From IMG/VR virus record IMGVR_UViG_3300028800_000033, positions 1 to 40,475 of that record: a stretch of DNA of 40,475 bases, one strand, 5' to 3'. Below are positions 30,553 through 36,516 of the stretch, piece by piece; position 1 is the stretch's first letter, and each line of letters starts with the position of its first letter. This DNA is from a virus. The notes under the pieces were generated by a model, which did not search any database, was not told the DNA's origin, and saw nothing but the letters and a program-made list of their open reading frames with translations. The position numbers and the translations under genes are program-made.

Positions 30553-31017
30553 CTAAAGCTGCTGGCCGCAATGTGGGCATTCCTTAGCTTTCTTTTCCGC
30601 GGGCTTCTTTTCTTCTATAGTTTCGAGATCTAGCTGAAAATCCGCAGGAGTAAAACCCAAATTAAATAAATGTTCCATATCCCAAGAATCACTAAGAATG
30701 TCAAAATCCCAATCGCCACGCACCTTGTTGGAGATAATTGCATAATCCTCTCTTTCCTGTTCAGTTAATGGTCTATTTGGTACTCTTACTTCTATATCGC
30801 CTTTGTTTCCATTGATTTTGCGTAAGGCTCTTACTCGCATATGTCCGGCTATGATTGTGCAATCCGAATCTATTACTACTGGCTCTACGTATCCAAAATT
30901 CTGTAGAGATTGCTTTAGTCTTTCGAATTGGTTATCGCTGATTTGACGGGGATTCTTTTCAAAATCTTTCAGGGCTTTTAGCTTGCGAGTTTCGTTATTC
31001 CAGATGAGATCAGTCAT
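30553..31017 (-). CDS. ParB/Srx-like N-terminal domain protein with C-terminal zinc ribbon, 154 aa
   Basis: Residues about 10-95 (LKDFEKNPRQISDNQFERLK, then GYVEPVVIDSDCTIIAGHMR and VRALRKI) form a ParB-like nuclease/CTPase fold with the G-H-x-R box. In phages this domain is commonly fused to DNA methylases, and the segment DYAIISNKVRGDWDFDILSD is found in such fusions. Here the methylase part is absent and the protein ends with a CPHCG pair, a half zinc ribbon. A DNA-binding or regulatory role is likely; partition is not supported by any ParA or parS here. It overlaps the GroES-like gene by eight bases. Confidence 0.75.
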   Translation of the reverse strand: MTDLIWNNETRKLKALKDFEKNPRQISDNQFERLKQSLQNFGYVEPVVIDSDCTIIAGHMRVRALRKINGNKGDIEVRVPNRPLTEQEREDYAIISNKVRGDWDFDILSDSWDMEHLFNLGFTPADFQLDLETIEEKKPAEKKAKECPHCGQQL

Positions 31018-31264
31018 GTTCGATGGCCAGTATGTCAGATTCTTTGATCAGTAGGTATGTTTTCTCATTATGCATAAGCTCGATTGGAGTGTATTGAGCA
31101 AAGATGATGATATCTCCTTCTTGGATATCTTCTTCGATATCTTTTCCAATATCTAATACTATCCCGCGATTTTCTTTTTTTTCATTAGTGAGAATGATTG
31201 CGCCGGCTTTTTTAGTAGGCTCGATTCTTTCTAATAGAATTCTATCTTTAGATGGTCTGATCAT
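31010..31264 (-). CDS. GroES-like co-chaperonin, 84 aa
   Basis: A phage-encoded cap for the host GroEL. The sequence follows the GroES fold: IRPSKDRILLERIEPTKKAG (first strand), then a mobile-loop-like AGAIILTNEKKENRG containing the hydrophobic I-I-L contact (I-V-L in GroES), then GIVLDIGKD, EGDIIIFAQY, and the final YLLIKESDILAI. Length is shorter than the 97-aa bacterial GroES, chiefly in the roof loop. T4 gp31 and similar proteins adjust the chaperonin for folding a phage capsid protein; the same use here is inference. Co-transcribed with the ParB-like gene after a terminator at 31281. Confidence 0.85.
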   Translation of the reverse strand: MIRPSKDRILLERIEPTKKAGAIILTNEKKENRGIVLDIGKDIEEDIQEGDIIIFAQYTPIELMHNEKTYLLIKESDILAIEHD

Positions 31265-31280
31265 GTTATTTCCTTTTAAT

Positions 31281-31307
31281 AAAAAACCCCCAGCAACACA
31301 CTGGGGG
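31281..31307 (-). terminator. Intrinsic terminator before the GroES-like gene
   Basis: On the minus strand CCCCCAG, loop TGTGTTG, CTGGGGG, then TTTTTT. A 7-bp GC-rich stem and T tract make it clear. It separates the long leftward operon (ending with the lipoprotein gene) from the GroES-ParB pair. Confidence 0.8.
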
Positions 31308-31398
31308 CAAACCTAAACTTAACAAGAATACTAAAATACAGGCGGCTTAGGCCCGTACCTATGAAAAAACTCTACCAGCTTTCTTATGAAATATTTAA

Positions 31399-31563
31399 TC
31401 ATAATCTTGAAGGTAATGACAATGAGCCTTGGGGCTTATTATCCTGTGTTTCGTCCACAACATCACTCGATCCTTCCGAATGAGCAAGGGTGACCGAGTA
31501 GGTGCAAGCTTGTAATGCGAAACCAGCTAGCACACATAGCAACAAGGAAGTCAATTTATTCAT
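31399..31563 (-). CDS. Small phage lipoprotein, 54 aa
   Basis: Positively charged start (MNK), hydrophobic core (LTSLLLCVLAGFALQ) and a lipobox ending at Cys20 (ALQAC), so the mature protein would be a 35-aa lipid-anchored peptide. The mature part (SVTLAHSEGSSDVVDETQDN) has a T-x-x-x-[AS]-H-S-E-G-x-x-S-D-V-V-D-E-T-Q motif that seems conserved in small phage and prophage lipoproteins I recall, though with no agreed role. Possible roles: superinfection exclusion or an outer-membrane spanin. The start overlaps the end of the upstream 63-aa gene by eight bases. Confidence 0.7.
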   Translation of the reverse strand: MNKLTSLLLCVLAGFALQACTYSVTLAHSEGSSDVVDETQDNKPQGSLSLPSRL

Positions 31564-31747
31564 ATTCAATCTCTCCGATTAAGTCAAATAAAAAGTCTAT
31601 GATCTTTTCGCGCTGTTTGACGGTTATATAGCACGGATCATCGAATGATAGATATTCATTTTCCGCCCTATTGTGCTTAAAAGACTGCCATCCATTTTTT
31701 AATTTGTAATATTTTGCTAGCGTGTCACAAGTAGCCTCGATTTGCAT
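31556..31747 (-). CDS. Hypothetical protein, 63 aa
   Basis: An AAGGGA site lies before the ATG. A mixed alpha/beta protein (CDTLAKYYKLKNGWQSFKHN, then CYITVKQREKIIDFLFDLIG). The gene overlaps both neighbours, typical of this operon. No family recognised. Confidence 0.55.
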   Translation of the reverse strand: MQIEATCDTLAKYYKLKNGWQSFKHNRAENEYLSFDDPCYITVKQREKIIDFLFDLIGEIEYE

Positions 31748-32142
31748 AATCTAATCCCTTGGGTTTCCCATCCAGGTATGAATGAGTAAATTTTACCATA
31801 TTGCGCGAACCATTCTTTGTCAATAACTGTAAGAATTTCTTTAGGATAGTACTTGCGAAATCTCTTGATCTTGGTGAGTGACTTGGAATCGTAGTAGCCT
31901 TTTACTTCTACCCAGTAATGGTAGGTTTCATGGGAGACCTTGAAATCGGGCTTATAGCTACGCACTCCCCTCTTGATTTCCTTGAACCAAAAATCTTGCG
32001 GCTCATATTCCCAATCGATGATACGTCCATTTTCCTTTAGCCATTGTAGATATCTAGCATAGTTAGCTTCCCATGCTGATTTGAAATAGCATCTTTTGTC
32101 GCCAATTTCTCTCCAGCCAGCTTTATTCGTTCTCGTCATCAT
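31717..32142 (-). CDS. PD-(D/E)XK-like endonuclease, 141 aa
   Basis: A segment KSAWEANYARYLQWLKENGR gives the N-terminal helix with its Glu. The core strands follow: YKPDFKVSHETYHYWVEVKG supplies the D and the E-x-K (about residues 69-81). This is the layout of small phage PD-(D/E)XK nucleases of the DUF1064/endonuclease type, used for junction resolution or DNA trimming. The following basic helix (DSKSLTKIKRFRKYYP) would contact DNA. It belongs to the leftward replication-type operon. Confidence 0.7.
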   Translation of the reverse strand: MMTRTNKAGWREIGDKRCYFKSAWEANYARYLQWLKENGRIIDWEYEPQDFWFKEIKRGVRSYKPDFKVSHETYHYWVEVKGYYDSKSLTKIKRFRKYYPKEILTVIDKEWFAQYGKIYSFIPGWETQGIRLCKSRLLVTR

Positions 32143-32461
32143 CTAAACTTTGCAAGTATCTTTTAAAGATTAGGGAAGTAGCGAGTCCACATTCTAATCC
32201 GCCTTTTTTTAATTCCTCATCTTCATCCCCGTCTATCTCATGATGAATCAAATCTTGCTCAATCTCTTGAAGAAGCGGATAAGCTGATTTGTTGAATTGC
32301 TCTAGGAAATCTTTAGCGCCAGTCGTGTTTTTGGTGATCATCCCAACTAGAAACATATATGTTATTCCAGATAGTGCCATAATTTCGCCCTCCGCGCACA
32401 TCTTCATTAAGAATTCGGACGTTAGTAGATTAACCTGTACCTTTTTCTGCTTTTTTTTCAT
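32123..32461 (-). CDS. Hypothetical protein, 112 aa
   Basis: A basic start (MKKKQKKVQ), a central hydrophobic helix (IMALSGITYMFLVGMI) and acidic tail (HHEIDGDEDEELKK). It could be a membrane-associated or a compact helical protein. Overlaps the nuclease gene. No family recognised. Confidence 0.5.
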   Translation of the reverse strand: MKKKQKKVQVNLLTSEFLMKMCAEGEIMALSGITYMFLVGMITKNTTGAKDFLEQFNKSAYPLLQEIEQDLIHHEIDGDEDEELKKGGLECGLATSLIFKRYLQSLDDDENE

Positions 32462-32694
32462 TTTTCTCCGAATTTTGGTAAATTTACAATTTCCCCTATC
32501 ACTTCATAATAACTACTTGAATCATATCCGTTGTATTCGGGAAAAGGAAATGCTCTAAGAGGAAATTTATTTATAAAATCAGGAGTTAAGATCATAAATA
32601 CAAATGAATTTCCTTCATTGTAGCCTACTCCATAAAAATCCTGTTCTATCCCGTCAACTTTTGGAAGCCTAACTAAAAGTATCTTTTTCTTCAT
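32458..32694 (-). CDS. Hypothetical protein, 78 aa
   Basis: A beta-rich small protein (KKKILLVRLPKVDGIEQDFY, then GVGYNEGNSFVFMIL). It is translationally coupled to the next gene (ATGA). No family recognised. Confidence 0.5.
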   Translation of the reverse strand: MKKKILLVRLPKVDGIEQDFYGVGYNEGNSFVFMILTPDFINKFPLRAFPFPEYNGYDSSSYYEVIGEIVNLPKFGEK

Positions 32695-32890
32695 CTACCC
32701 TTCCATATTTTTTCTTTAAAGGCATCGCTTCTCTCCAGAATCTTATATCTCTATATGCATGTTCAATCTTAAAGCCAAATCCATCATAAAAAAGAGAGGC
32801 AGTCCAATTAATGTGATTGTCGTCCATTTGACATTCATAAATCCCATCGCATGGAGGTAATTCGTTTTTTACATTCTTCCAATTATTCAT
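32669..32890 (-). CDS. DUF551-like protein (divergent), 73 aa
   Basis: I start it at 32890, after AAGGA. The start MNNWKNVKNELPPCDGIYEC echoes the DUF551 opening W-I-S-V-x-D-x-L-P, and R-F-W-R-E-A-M-P-L stands where W-M-P-L-P would be. It is the most divergent of three related genes in this genome. Function unknown. Confidence 0.5.
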   Translation of the reverse strand: MNNWKNVKNELPPCDGIYECQMDDNHINWTASLFYDGFGFKIEHAYRDIRFWREAMPLKKKYGRVDEEKDTFS

Positions 32891-32891
32891 T

Positions 32892-33161
32892 TCAATTCCT
32901 TTTGCAATATTCATCATACATCCTAATCACAGAATCGCGAAATTTATCGTTTATTTCGCTTGTATCGAATTTAATTAGTGGGGCGAATGCTTTCTTCCCG
33001 TTAGCTTCAAATTCGCGCGCTGGAAGCGAAATCCAGCGTTTTCCATCTTTGGAGAATATTTTAATCTCCTTGATAGTCATCTTCCATTGAGGGATATGGA
33101 TGGCTACTTGAGCTAAGAGTGAGCCTTTATCAATTCGTTTGCAGTCGGTTATTTCAATCAT
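32892..33161 (-). CDS. SpoVG-like protein, 89 aa
   Basis: The sequence MIEITDCKRIDKGSLLAQVA, then TIKEIKIFSKDGKRWISLPA and a final helix SEINDKFRDSVIRMYDEYCK, follows the SpoVG pattern. That pattern is a short beta-sheet with [LI]-x-D/E-[IV]-x-[IV], G-x-x-[WF]-[IV]-x-[ML]-P, and a C-terminal helix with F-x-[DE]-x-V-x-x-x-[YL]. SpoVG-type proteins bind RNA or DNA and act in regulation; phage versions are common near replication genes. Linked to the next gene by overlap. Confidence 0.65.
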   Translation of the reverse strand: MIEITDCKRIDKGSLLAQVAIHIPQWKMTIKEIKIFSKDGKRWISLPAREFEANGKKAFAPLIKFDTSEINDKFRDSVIRMYDEYCKRN

Positions 33162-33363
33162 CCATCCTCTTCATTAATGGTCTAAACAGAATAAAGGCTG
33201 AGCAGTCTGTGGATTCATTATCACTCATTCCAAAATAATCAATTTGCTGAATCTCATGGGTTCCAACGCGTTTATTTATTTCGTTTTGTATTTTATCCTT
33301 TAAAAAATCGTAACAATAATCTTGTGCTAATGCCATTTCTTGTTTTTGTTTTCTTTTAGTCAT
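33154..33363 (-). CDS. Hypothetical protein, 69 aa
   Basis: A Lys-rich start followed by a helix (AQDYCYDFLKDKIQNEINKR) and a C-terminal strand (TDCSAFILFRPL). Its ends overlap those of both neighbours. No family recognised. Confidence 0.5.
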   Translation of the reverse strand: MTKRKQKQEMALAQDYCYDFLKDKIQNEINKRVGTHEIQQIDYFGMSDNESTDCSAFILFRPLMKRMDD

Positions 33364-33737
33364 CCTTTACTTTCCCCATAAGTCATTCGATTTGAATTTA
33401 AAATTTTAATTACATATTTCGAATTTTTATCAAAATCATGATCTTCCTGTCCATATGCTGATAATTCTTTTTTATCTTGGAGAGTGTCATATACGATAGA
33501 ATGAAGTGTCTCTAAATATTTTCTAGTAATAAAGGCATCTCCAAAAGCGATCATTTCCATAAAATCTTCAGCTTCTACATTATCTTTTATGCAAGTGATC
33601 GTTTTTTCATCCCCATTGTTATTATAAAAATAAACTTCATAACAAATTACTTCCCCATCTAATTGAATTGATCTTAACCCAATAAAATCCCATTTAGATG
33701 AGTTAACCAATATTTCTTCACAAGTCTTAATCCACAT
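33360..33737 (-). CDS. Hypothetical protein, 125 aa
   Basis: I use the ATG at 33737, seven bases after AAGGA, rather than the ATG at 33758. An alpha/beta protein (SIQLDGEVICYEVYFYNNNG, then MIAFGDAFITRKYLETLHSI) with no recognised domain. Part of the leftward operon behind the replication initiator. Confidence 0.5.
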   Translation of the reverse strand: MWIKTCEEILVNSSKWDFIGLRSIQLDGEVICYEVYFYNNNGDEKTITCIKDNVEAEDFMEMIAFGDAFITRKYLETLHSIVYDTLQDKKELSAYGQEDHDFDKNSKYVIKILNSNRMTYGESKG

Positions 33738-33754
33738 ATTCGATTCCTTTTCTT

Positions 33755-33850
33755 TCAATCATCCTGAAATGCGCTCCATATTAATAAAATTGAGTTTAGC
33801 ACTAGAAATGCTATGATTGCGATGACTAGCCAGTCGGGTAGCTGGATCAT
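33755..33850 (-). CDS. Possible single-pass membrane peptide, 31 aa
   Basis: The ATG overlaps the stop of the replication initiator gene (ATGA). Residues 6-27 (DWLVIAIIAFLVLNSILLIW) form one good transmembrane helix with an acidic end (FQDD). Very short, but its position suggests translation. A small membrane effector is possible. Confidence 0.45.
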   Translation of the reverse strand: MIQLPDWLVIAIIAFLVLNSILLIWSAFQDD

Positions 33851-34764
33851 TTAGCCACTTTCTCCCAATATCGGTTTTGAAGAGTATTTATCAAATAAGC
33901 TATCTTATTAGGAATATTTTCACCCTTTCTTTTTTTCTTATTAAGCTGAGACTCTAGATAAGCAGATGCCAAGTCTATTTCTTCATAAGAGTATTGCTGA
34001 ACGAGTGTATAAGCTGCGCCCATCTTCATCCCTATTTTCATTAGCCAATTGAAGGCTTCGACTTGCTTTTCTCCATAAACAAGATCTTTTTCTTTTGAAG
34101 AAATAGACACGTCGGCTTCAGCCGTGGGTTGTTGTTTCAAAGACAAAGGGATGTTATTCTTTTTGTTATTATTAGGTTCACCACATGAATCAGTCCCCTG
34201 GGAGACCGATTCACCACATGAATCAGTACCCCCTACCGATTCACTATATGAATCAGTCTCATCTAAAATTTCCGGTTCTACCTGATACTTTAATGTAGCC
34301 ATATAGGCATTGTTCCATCTCCATATATCCATTAATGTATATGTACATAAATCTCTACGACTGGTCACTATTCCATTTACTATTTTTGGAGTGGATTTTC
34401 TTTTTTCTATTATTAGGGGATTTCCATCCAATTGAATCATTTGCATCATCAGTTCTTTTTTTGCATTACAAACAGCGCCGGCAGAGCATCCTATTTTTTC
34501 AGCTAAATTTTTAGTAGTATACCAGCAACATCCGTGATCACTGGCTATCATTCTTATTATTCGATAAAGCTCTTTTGCATAGACTGATAGTCGTTTGACT
34601 TCTCCCTTTTCATTTTTATAGGTTAGATGATCCAAAATGTTAGGAATGCGAGTGTAATATTTTGGTTCTGGGTTCTGAAATTCGAATGCATATAAATCAG
34701 CTGGTGAAAAATGATTTTTTCTATCTTTCTTACTTTGTGAATTTTGGGAATAATATTGCGACAT
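33847..34764 (-). CDS. Replication initiator-like protein carrying iterons, 305 aa
   Basis: An N-terminal winged-helix region, about residues 55-115 (RLSVYAKELYRIIRMIASDH, then NLAEKIGCSAGAVCNAKKEL), resembles the DNA-binding domain of phage replication organisers. The middle (about 175-210) is a low-complexity linker whose codons form three repeats of the origin type: TDSYSESVGGTDSCGESVSQ and TDSCGEP. The C-terminus (EAFNWLMKIGMKMGAAYTLV, then IDLASAYLESQLNKKKRKGE and IPNKIAYLINTLQNRYW) is like the C-terminal region of initiators that bind a helicase. A lambda O type arrangement, with the origin in the gene, is likely. The gene has its own promoter. No helicase gene was seen, so host DnaB would be needed. 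Confidence 0.65.
   Translation of the reverse strand: MSQYYSQNSQSKKDRKNHFSPADLYAFEFQNPEPKYYTRIPNILDHLTYKNEKGEVKRLSVYAKELYRIIRMIASDHGCCWYTTKNLAEKIGCSAGAVCNAKKELMMQMIQLDGNPLIIEKRKSTPKIVNGIVTSRRDLCTYTLMDIWRWNNAYMATLKYQVEPEILDETDSYSESVGGTDSCGESVSQGTDSCGEPNNNKKNNIPLSLKQQPTAEADVSISSKEKDLVYGEKQVEAFNWLMKIGMKMGAAYTLVQQYSYEEIDLASAYLESQLNKKKRKGENIPNKIAYLINTLQNRYWEKVAK
34172..34257. repeat. Iteron-like repeats, probable replication origin
   Basis: Three copies of a 23-bp unit inside the initiator gene, at 34172-34194, 34205-34227 and 34235-34257, at spacings of 33 and 30 bp. On the plus strand each contains GATTCA (GTTCA in the first copy), five bases and TGAATC, that is a dyad inside a direct repeat. 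The middle copy is ACCGATTCACCACATGAATC plus AGT. An A/T-rich run (34141-34175) adjoins the repeats and could open first. Confidence 0.65.
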
Positions 34765-34792
34765 ATGAAATCTCCTTCTTGTATTTAATTAG

Positions 34793-34868
34793 GAGACTTG
34801 CTACCATGAGAAGTGCAATTTTGTTATGCTCGTAATATAGCAATTTGATTTGTTTGGTAGCAAATCTC
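34793..34868. promoter_or_regulatory. Inverted repeat around the initiator promoter
   Basis: GAGACTTGCTACC (34793-34805) is complementary to GGTAGCAAATCTC (34856-34868) at 12 of 13 positions, with 50 bp between. The right arm covers the -35 box of the initiator promoter; the left arm lies in the leader. This looks like a pair of operator half-sites, or a repressor-looping arrangement. Confidence 0.45.
34834..34863 (-). promoter_or_regulatory. Promoter of the replication initiator gene
   Basis: Minus strand TTGCTA (34863-34858), 18-bp spacer, TATATT (34839-34834). The start would be near 34826, about 60 bases before the initiator ATG, which has AAGGAGA as ribosome site. Confidence 0.5.
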
Positions 34869-34871
34869 TGT

Positions 34872-34894
34872 AGCCCGGGAAACTCTCCCGGGCT
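34872..34894 (+). terminator. Strong hairpin between methyltransferase and initiator genes
   Basis: AGCCCGGGA, five-base loop, TCCCGGGCT, then TTATCTTTTCT on the plus strand. It has terminator form only in the rightward sense, where no gene is read. It may block antisense transcription or act as a protein-binding site. On the leftward transcript it would merely be a stable stem. Confidence 0.4.
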
Positions 34895-34942
34895 TATCTT
34901 TTCTAGACTGCTCTTTCAAATCATTTCTGGCAATCTTTTTCC

Positions 34943-35677
34943 TTATTTTAACCCCATTAAGATTTTGAACGCTTCTCTAGCTTGTGCTGGAACGACTGCA
35001 TTACCCAGGGCTTTAATTCTGTCCAATTGATTGGGTATCCCATTATCTTTTCTAACCATATCGGATTGATCTTTCCCCCAACATAACTCGTTAAAGTCCT
35101 CTCGGATTGACTCTTTCCCTTGCGATTGAATTTCCTCGGACCTCTGCAAGAATCGCTCGCATCTGGAGTGGGCAAGTAAGAACCATCTTTCCCTTTTGTG
35201 TAGCGCTCCCACGGAAGAAGCCGTGATAGTAATCCATCGACAATCGTACCCCATTTTGGCAATTTCTTTGACCACTTCAAGACCTCCGCGGGTCGTAATA
35301 GCTGGGACATTTTCCAAGAAGATCCATCCGGGCTTAATTTCATTAGAGATTCTAAAGATATCATAACATAGAGAGCTTCGCTCTCCCTCCAAGCCCTTTC
35401 CATGTCCTGCAATGCTGATGTCCTGGCATGGAAAACCGCCATAAATGATGTCAACTTTTCCGACATCTTTTCCTTGCAAGGTTCGTATGTCATCCCATAT
35501 GGGGGCTTTTGATAAGTCATTAGTGAACATCCTAGAAAGCAAGACTCCCTGACAGTAGGGTTCGATTTCGCAGTAGGCGATTGGTCGCACCCATTCTCTA
35601 AGGGCGAGTGACATTCCTCCGATTCCGCTGAAGAGGTCGAGTCCGCTAAGAATTCTAGGTATATCCAAGCCATTCAT
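34943..35677 (-). CDS. DNA (cytosine-5)-methyltransferase, 244 aa
   Basis: Motif I is LDLFSGIGGMSLAL (residues 13-26), motif IV is GGFPCQDIS with catalytic C84, motif VI is ENV (122-124), motif VIII region is HKRERWFLLAH (160-170) and motif X is ALGNAVVPAQA (about 223-233). The stretch between VIII and X is only about 55 residues, so the target-recognition domain is small and the total is shorter than the usual 300-plus. It probably modifies phage DNA against host restriction; no cognate nuclease is seen. A second ORF in another frame overlaps it almost end to end. The ribosome site GAGG serves the ATG at 35677. Confidence 0.85.
   Translation of the reverse strand: MNGLDIPRILSGLDLFSGIGGMSLALREWVRPIAYCEIEPYCQGVLLSRMFTNDLSKAPIWDDIRTLQGKDVGKVDIIYGGFPCQDISIAGHGKGLEGERSSLCYDIFRISNEIKPGWIFLENVPAITTRGGLEVVKEIAKMGYDCRWITITASSVGALHKRERWFLLAHSRCERFLQRSEEIQSQGKESIREDFNELCWGKDQSDMVRKDNGIPNQLDRIKALGNAVVPAQAREAFKILMGLK
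34957..35673 (-). CDS. Overlapping ORF nested in the methyltransferase gene, 238 aa
   Basis: Encoded in the +1 frame of the methyltransferase gene, its ATG at 35673 four bases after the methyltransferase ATG, so one GAGG could serve both. The product contains FHARTSALQDMERAWRES, then SPDGSSWKMSQL, WSKKLPKWGTIVDG, YLPTPDASD and VGGKINPIWLEKIMGYPINW. These read like the segments S-S-W-[KR]-[TM]-S-Q, W-P-[RK]-[WS]-G, P-T-P-x-A-S-D and G-G-x-[LI]-N-P-x-W-[VL]-E-x-[LI]-M-G-[FY]-P-x-x-W-T-[DE]-L that I recall from phage methyltransferase-associated proteins. It may be a second product or simply a shadow; a 238-codon open frame overlapping so completely is notable. Confidence is limited because the other frame is certainly coding. 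Confidence 0.35.
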   Translation of the reverse strand: MAWIYLEFLADSTSSAESEECHSPLENGCDQSPTAKSNPTVRESCFLGCSLMTYQKPPYGMTYEPCKEKMSEKLTSFMAVFHARTSALQDMERAWRESEALYVMISLESLMKLSPDGSSWKMSQLLRPAEVLKWSKKLPKWGTIVDGLLSRLLPWERYTKGKDGSYLPTPDASDSCRGPRKFNRKGKSQSERTLTSYVGGKINPIWLEKIMGYPINWTELKPWVMQSFQHKLEKRSKS

Positions 35678-35890
35678 TTAATCCTCATCAACCCATTCAA
35701 TTTTAGAACATCCACCATGACAATTGATTAATTCAGCATCTTCTATGCTATCCCACCACACTGTGGATTTATATTTACCAAGCCAAGAAATAGCTACTTT
35801 TCCTGTAGAAAATAGGCATCCTTCAGCAACTATTCCAGTACCTGAACAATTGCTTACATCAACAATTCTATTTAATTTAAATCTTTTCAA
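35678..35890 (-). CDS. Conserved small phage protein, 70 aa
   Basis: A beta-rich protein (VDVSNCSGTGIVAEGCLFST, then GKVAISWLGKYKSTVWWDSI and GGCSKIEWVDED). The pattern S-G-T-G-[IV]-V-A-E-G-x-x-F-x-x-G, W-L, S-I-E-D-x-E, H-G-G-x-[TS]-K-I-x-W is that of a short conserved phage protein of unknown role. Directly precedes the methyltransferase. Confidence 0.65.
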   Translation of the reverse strand: MKRFKLNRIVDVSNCSGTGIVAEGCLFSTGKVAISWLGKYKSTVWWDSIEDAELINCHGGCSKIEWVDED

Positions 35891-36069
35891 TCTTTTTCCT
35901 CACCTAAGAATTCTTCATTCACTCCGGATATACTTTCAATGAATTTCAGATAATCATTATAGCTATAGGGCTGTCCTATAGGAATCCCGTGTTCATCGCA
36001 ATTTACAAATATTTTTTCATCCAAATCATAAGGCAAGCTAGCTGGGGTAATTTCTATTATTTCATCCAT
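35887..36069 (-). CDS. Hypothetical acidic protein, 60 aa
   Basis: Start taken at 36069 (MDEIIEITPASLPYDLDEKI), following GAGGAAAAAG; the frame opens one ATG earlier. Acidic, with an aromatic middle (GQPYSYNDYLKFIE). Overlaps both neighbours. No family recognised. Confidence 0.5.
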   Translation of the reverse strand: MDEIIEITPASLPYDLDEKIFVNCDEHGIPIGQPYSYNDYLKFIESISGVNEEFLGEEKD

Positions 36070-36322
36070 CTTTTTCCTCATTAGCTAATTCTAAACATTT
36101 TTCAAGAGTCGATGCAAAAACGATATAAAAACTTATAGGTGTAATTGGATACCATCGAATCGACCACAATTCATCCAACTCCTGACACTTTTCATATTCA
36201 TCTGGAGAAATATCTGATTCTGAAAAATAAGCATAAGTATTGAAATATTCTTTTATTGAACAATATATAATTTTGTGTTCATTATGTTGGATAATTAGCC
36301 CCATATTCTTTGGTAATTTCAT
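36062..36322 (-). CDS. Hypothetical protein, 86 aa
   Basis: An alpha/beta protein rich in Tyr and Glu (IIQHNEHKIIYCSIKEYFNT, then ISFYIVFASTLEKCLELANE). Start overlaps the previous stop by ATGA. No family recognised. Confidence 0.5.
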   Translation of the reverse strand: MKLPKNMGLIIQHNEHKIIYCSIKEYFNTYAYFSESDISPDEYEKCQELDELWSIRWYPITPISFYIVFASTLEKCLELANEEKDG

Positions 36323-36516
36323 TCTTTTTCCTTAAATTCTTTTGGGTTTAGCTTGCCAAATTTATGTTTTATCAAATCTAAATCCGATGTCCAGCAATCA
36401 TTAAACCATGAGGAATTTTTATCCCACCAATACCCACAGGTTAAATCTTTGTATTTATGAAAAATAAATCCTTTCCTTATGGCATAAGAACCATGGCCAT
36501 CAGTAACTATTTTCAT
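36319..36516 (-). CDS. Hypothetical protein, 65 aa
   Basis: A Trp/Asp/Lys-rich small protein (GFIFHKYKDLTCGYWWDKNS, then WTSDLDLIKHKFGKLNP). It overlaps both neighbours by ATGA. No family recognised. Confidence 0.5.
   Translation of the reverse strand: MKIVTDGHGSYAIRKGFIFHKYKDLTCGYWWDKNSSWFNDCWTSDLDLIKHKFGKLNPKEFKEKE

Noticed and set aside
34172-34257. CRISPR-like short repeats in the initiator gene
   Set aside because: Only three copies, with 7-10 bp between them and an open reading frame through all; iterons explain them better.
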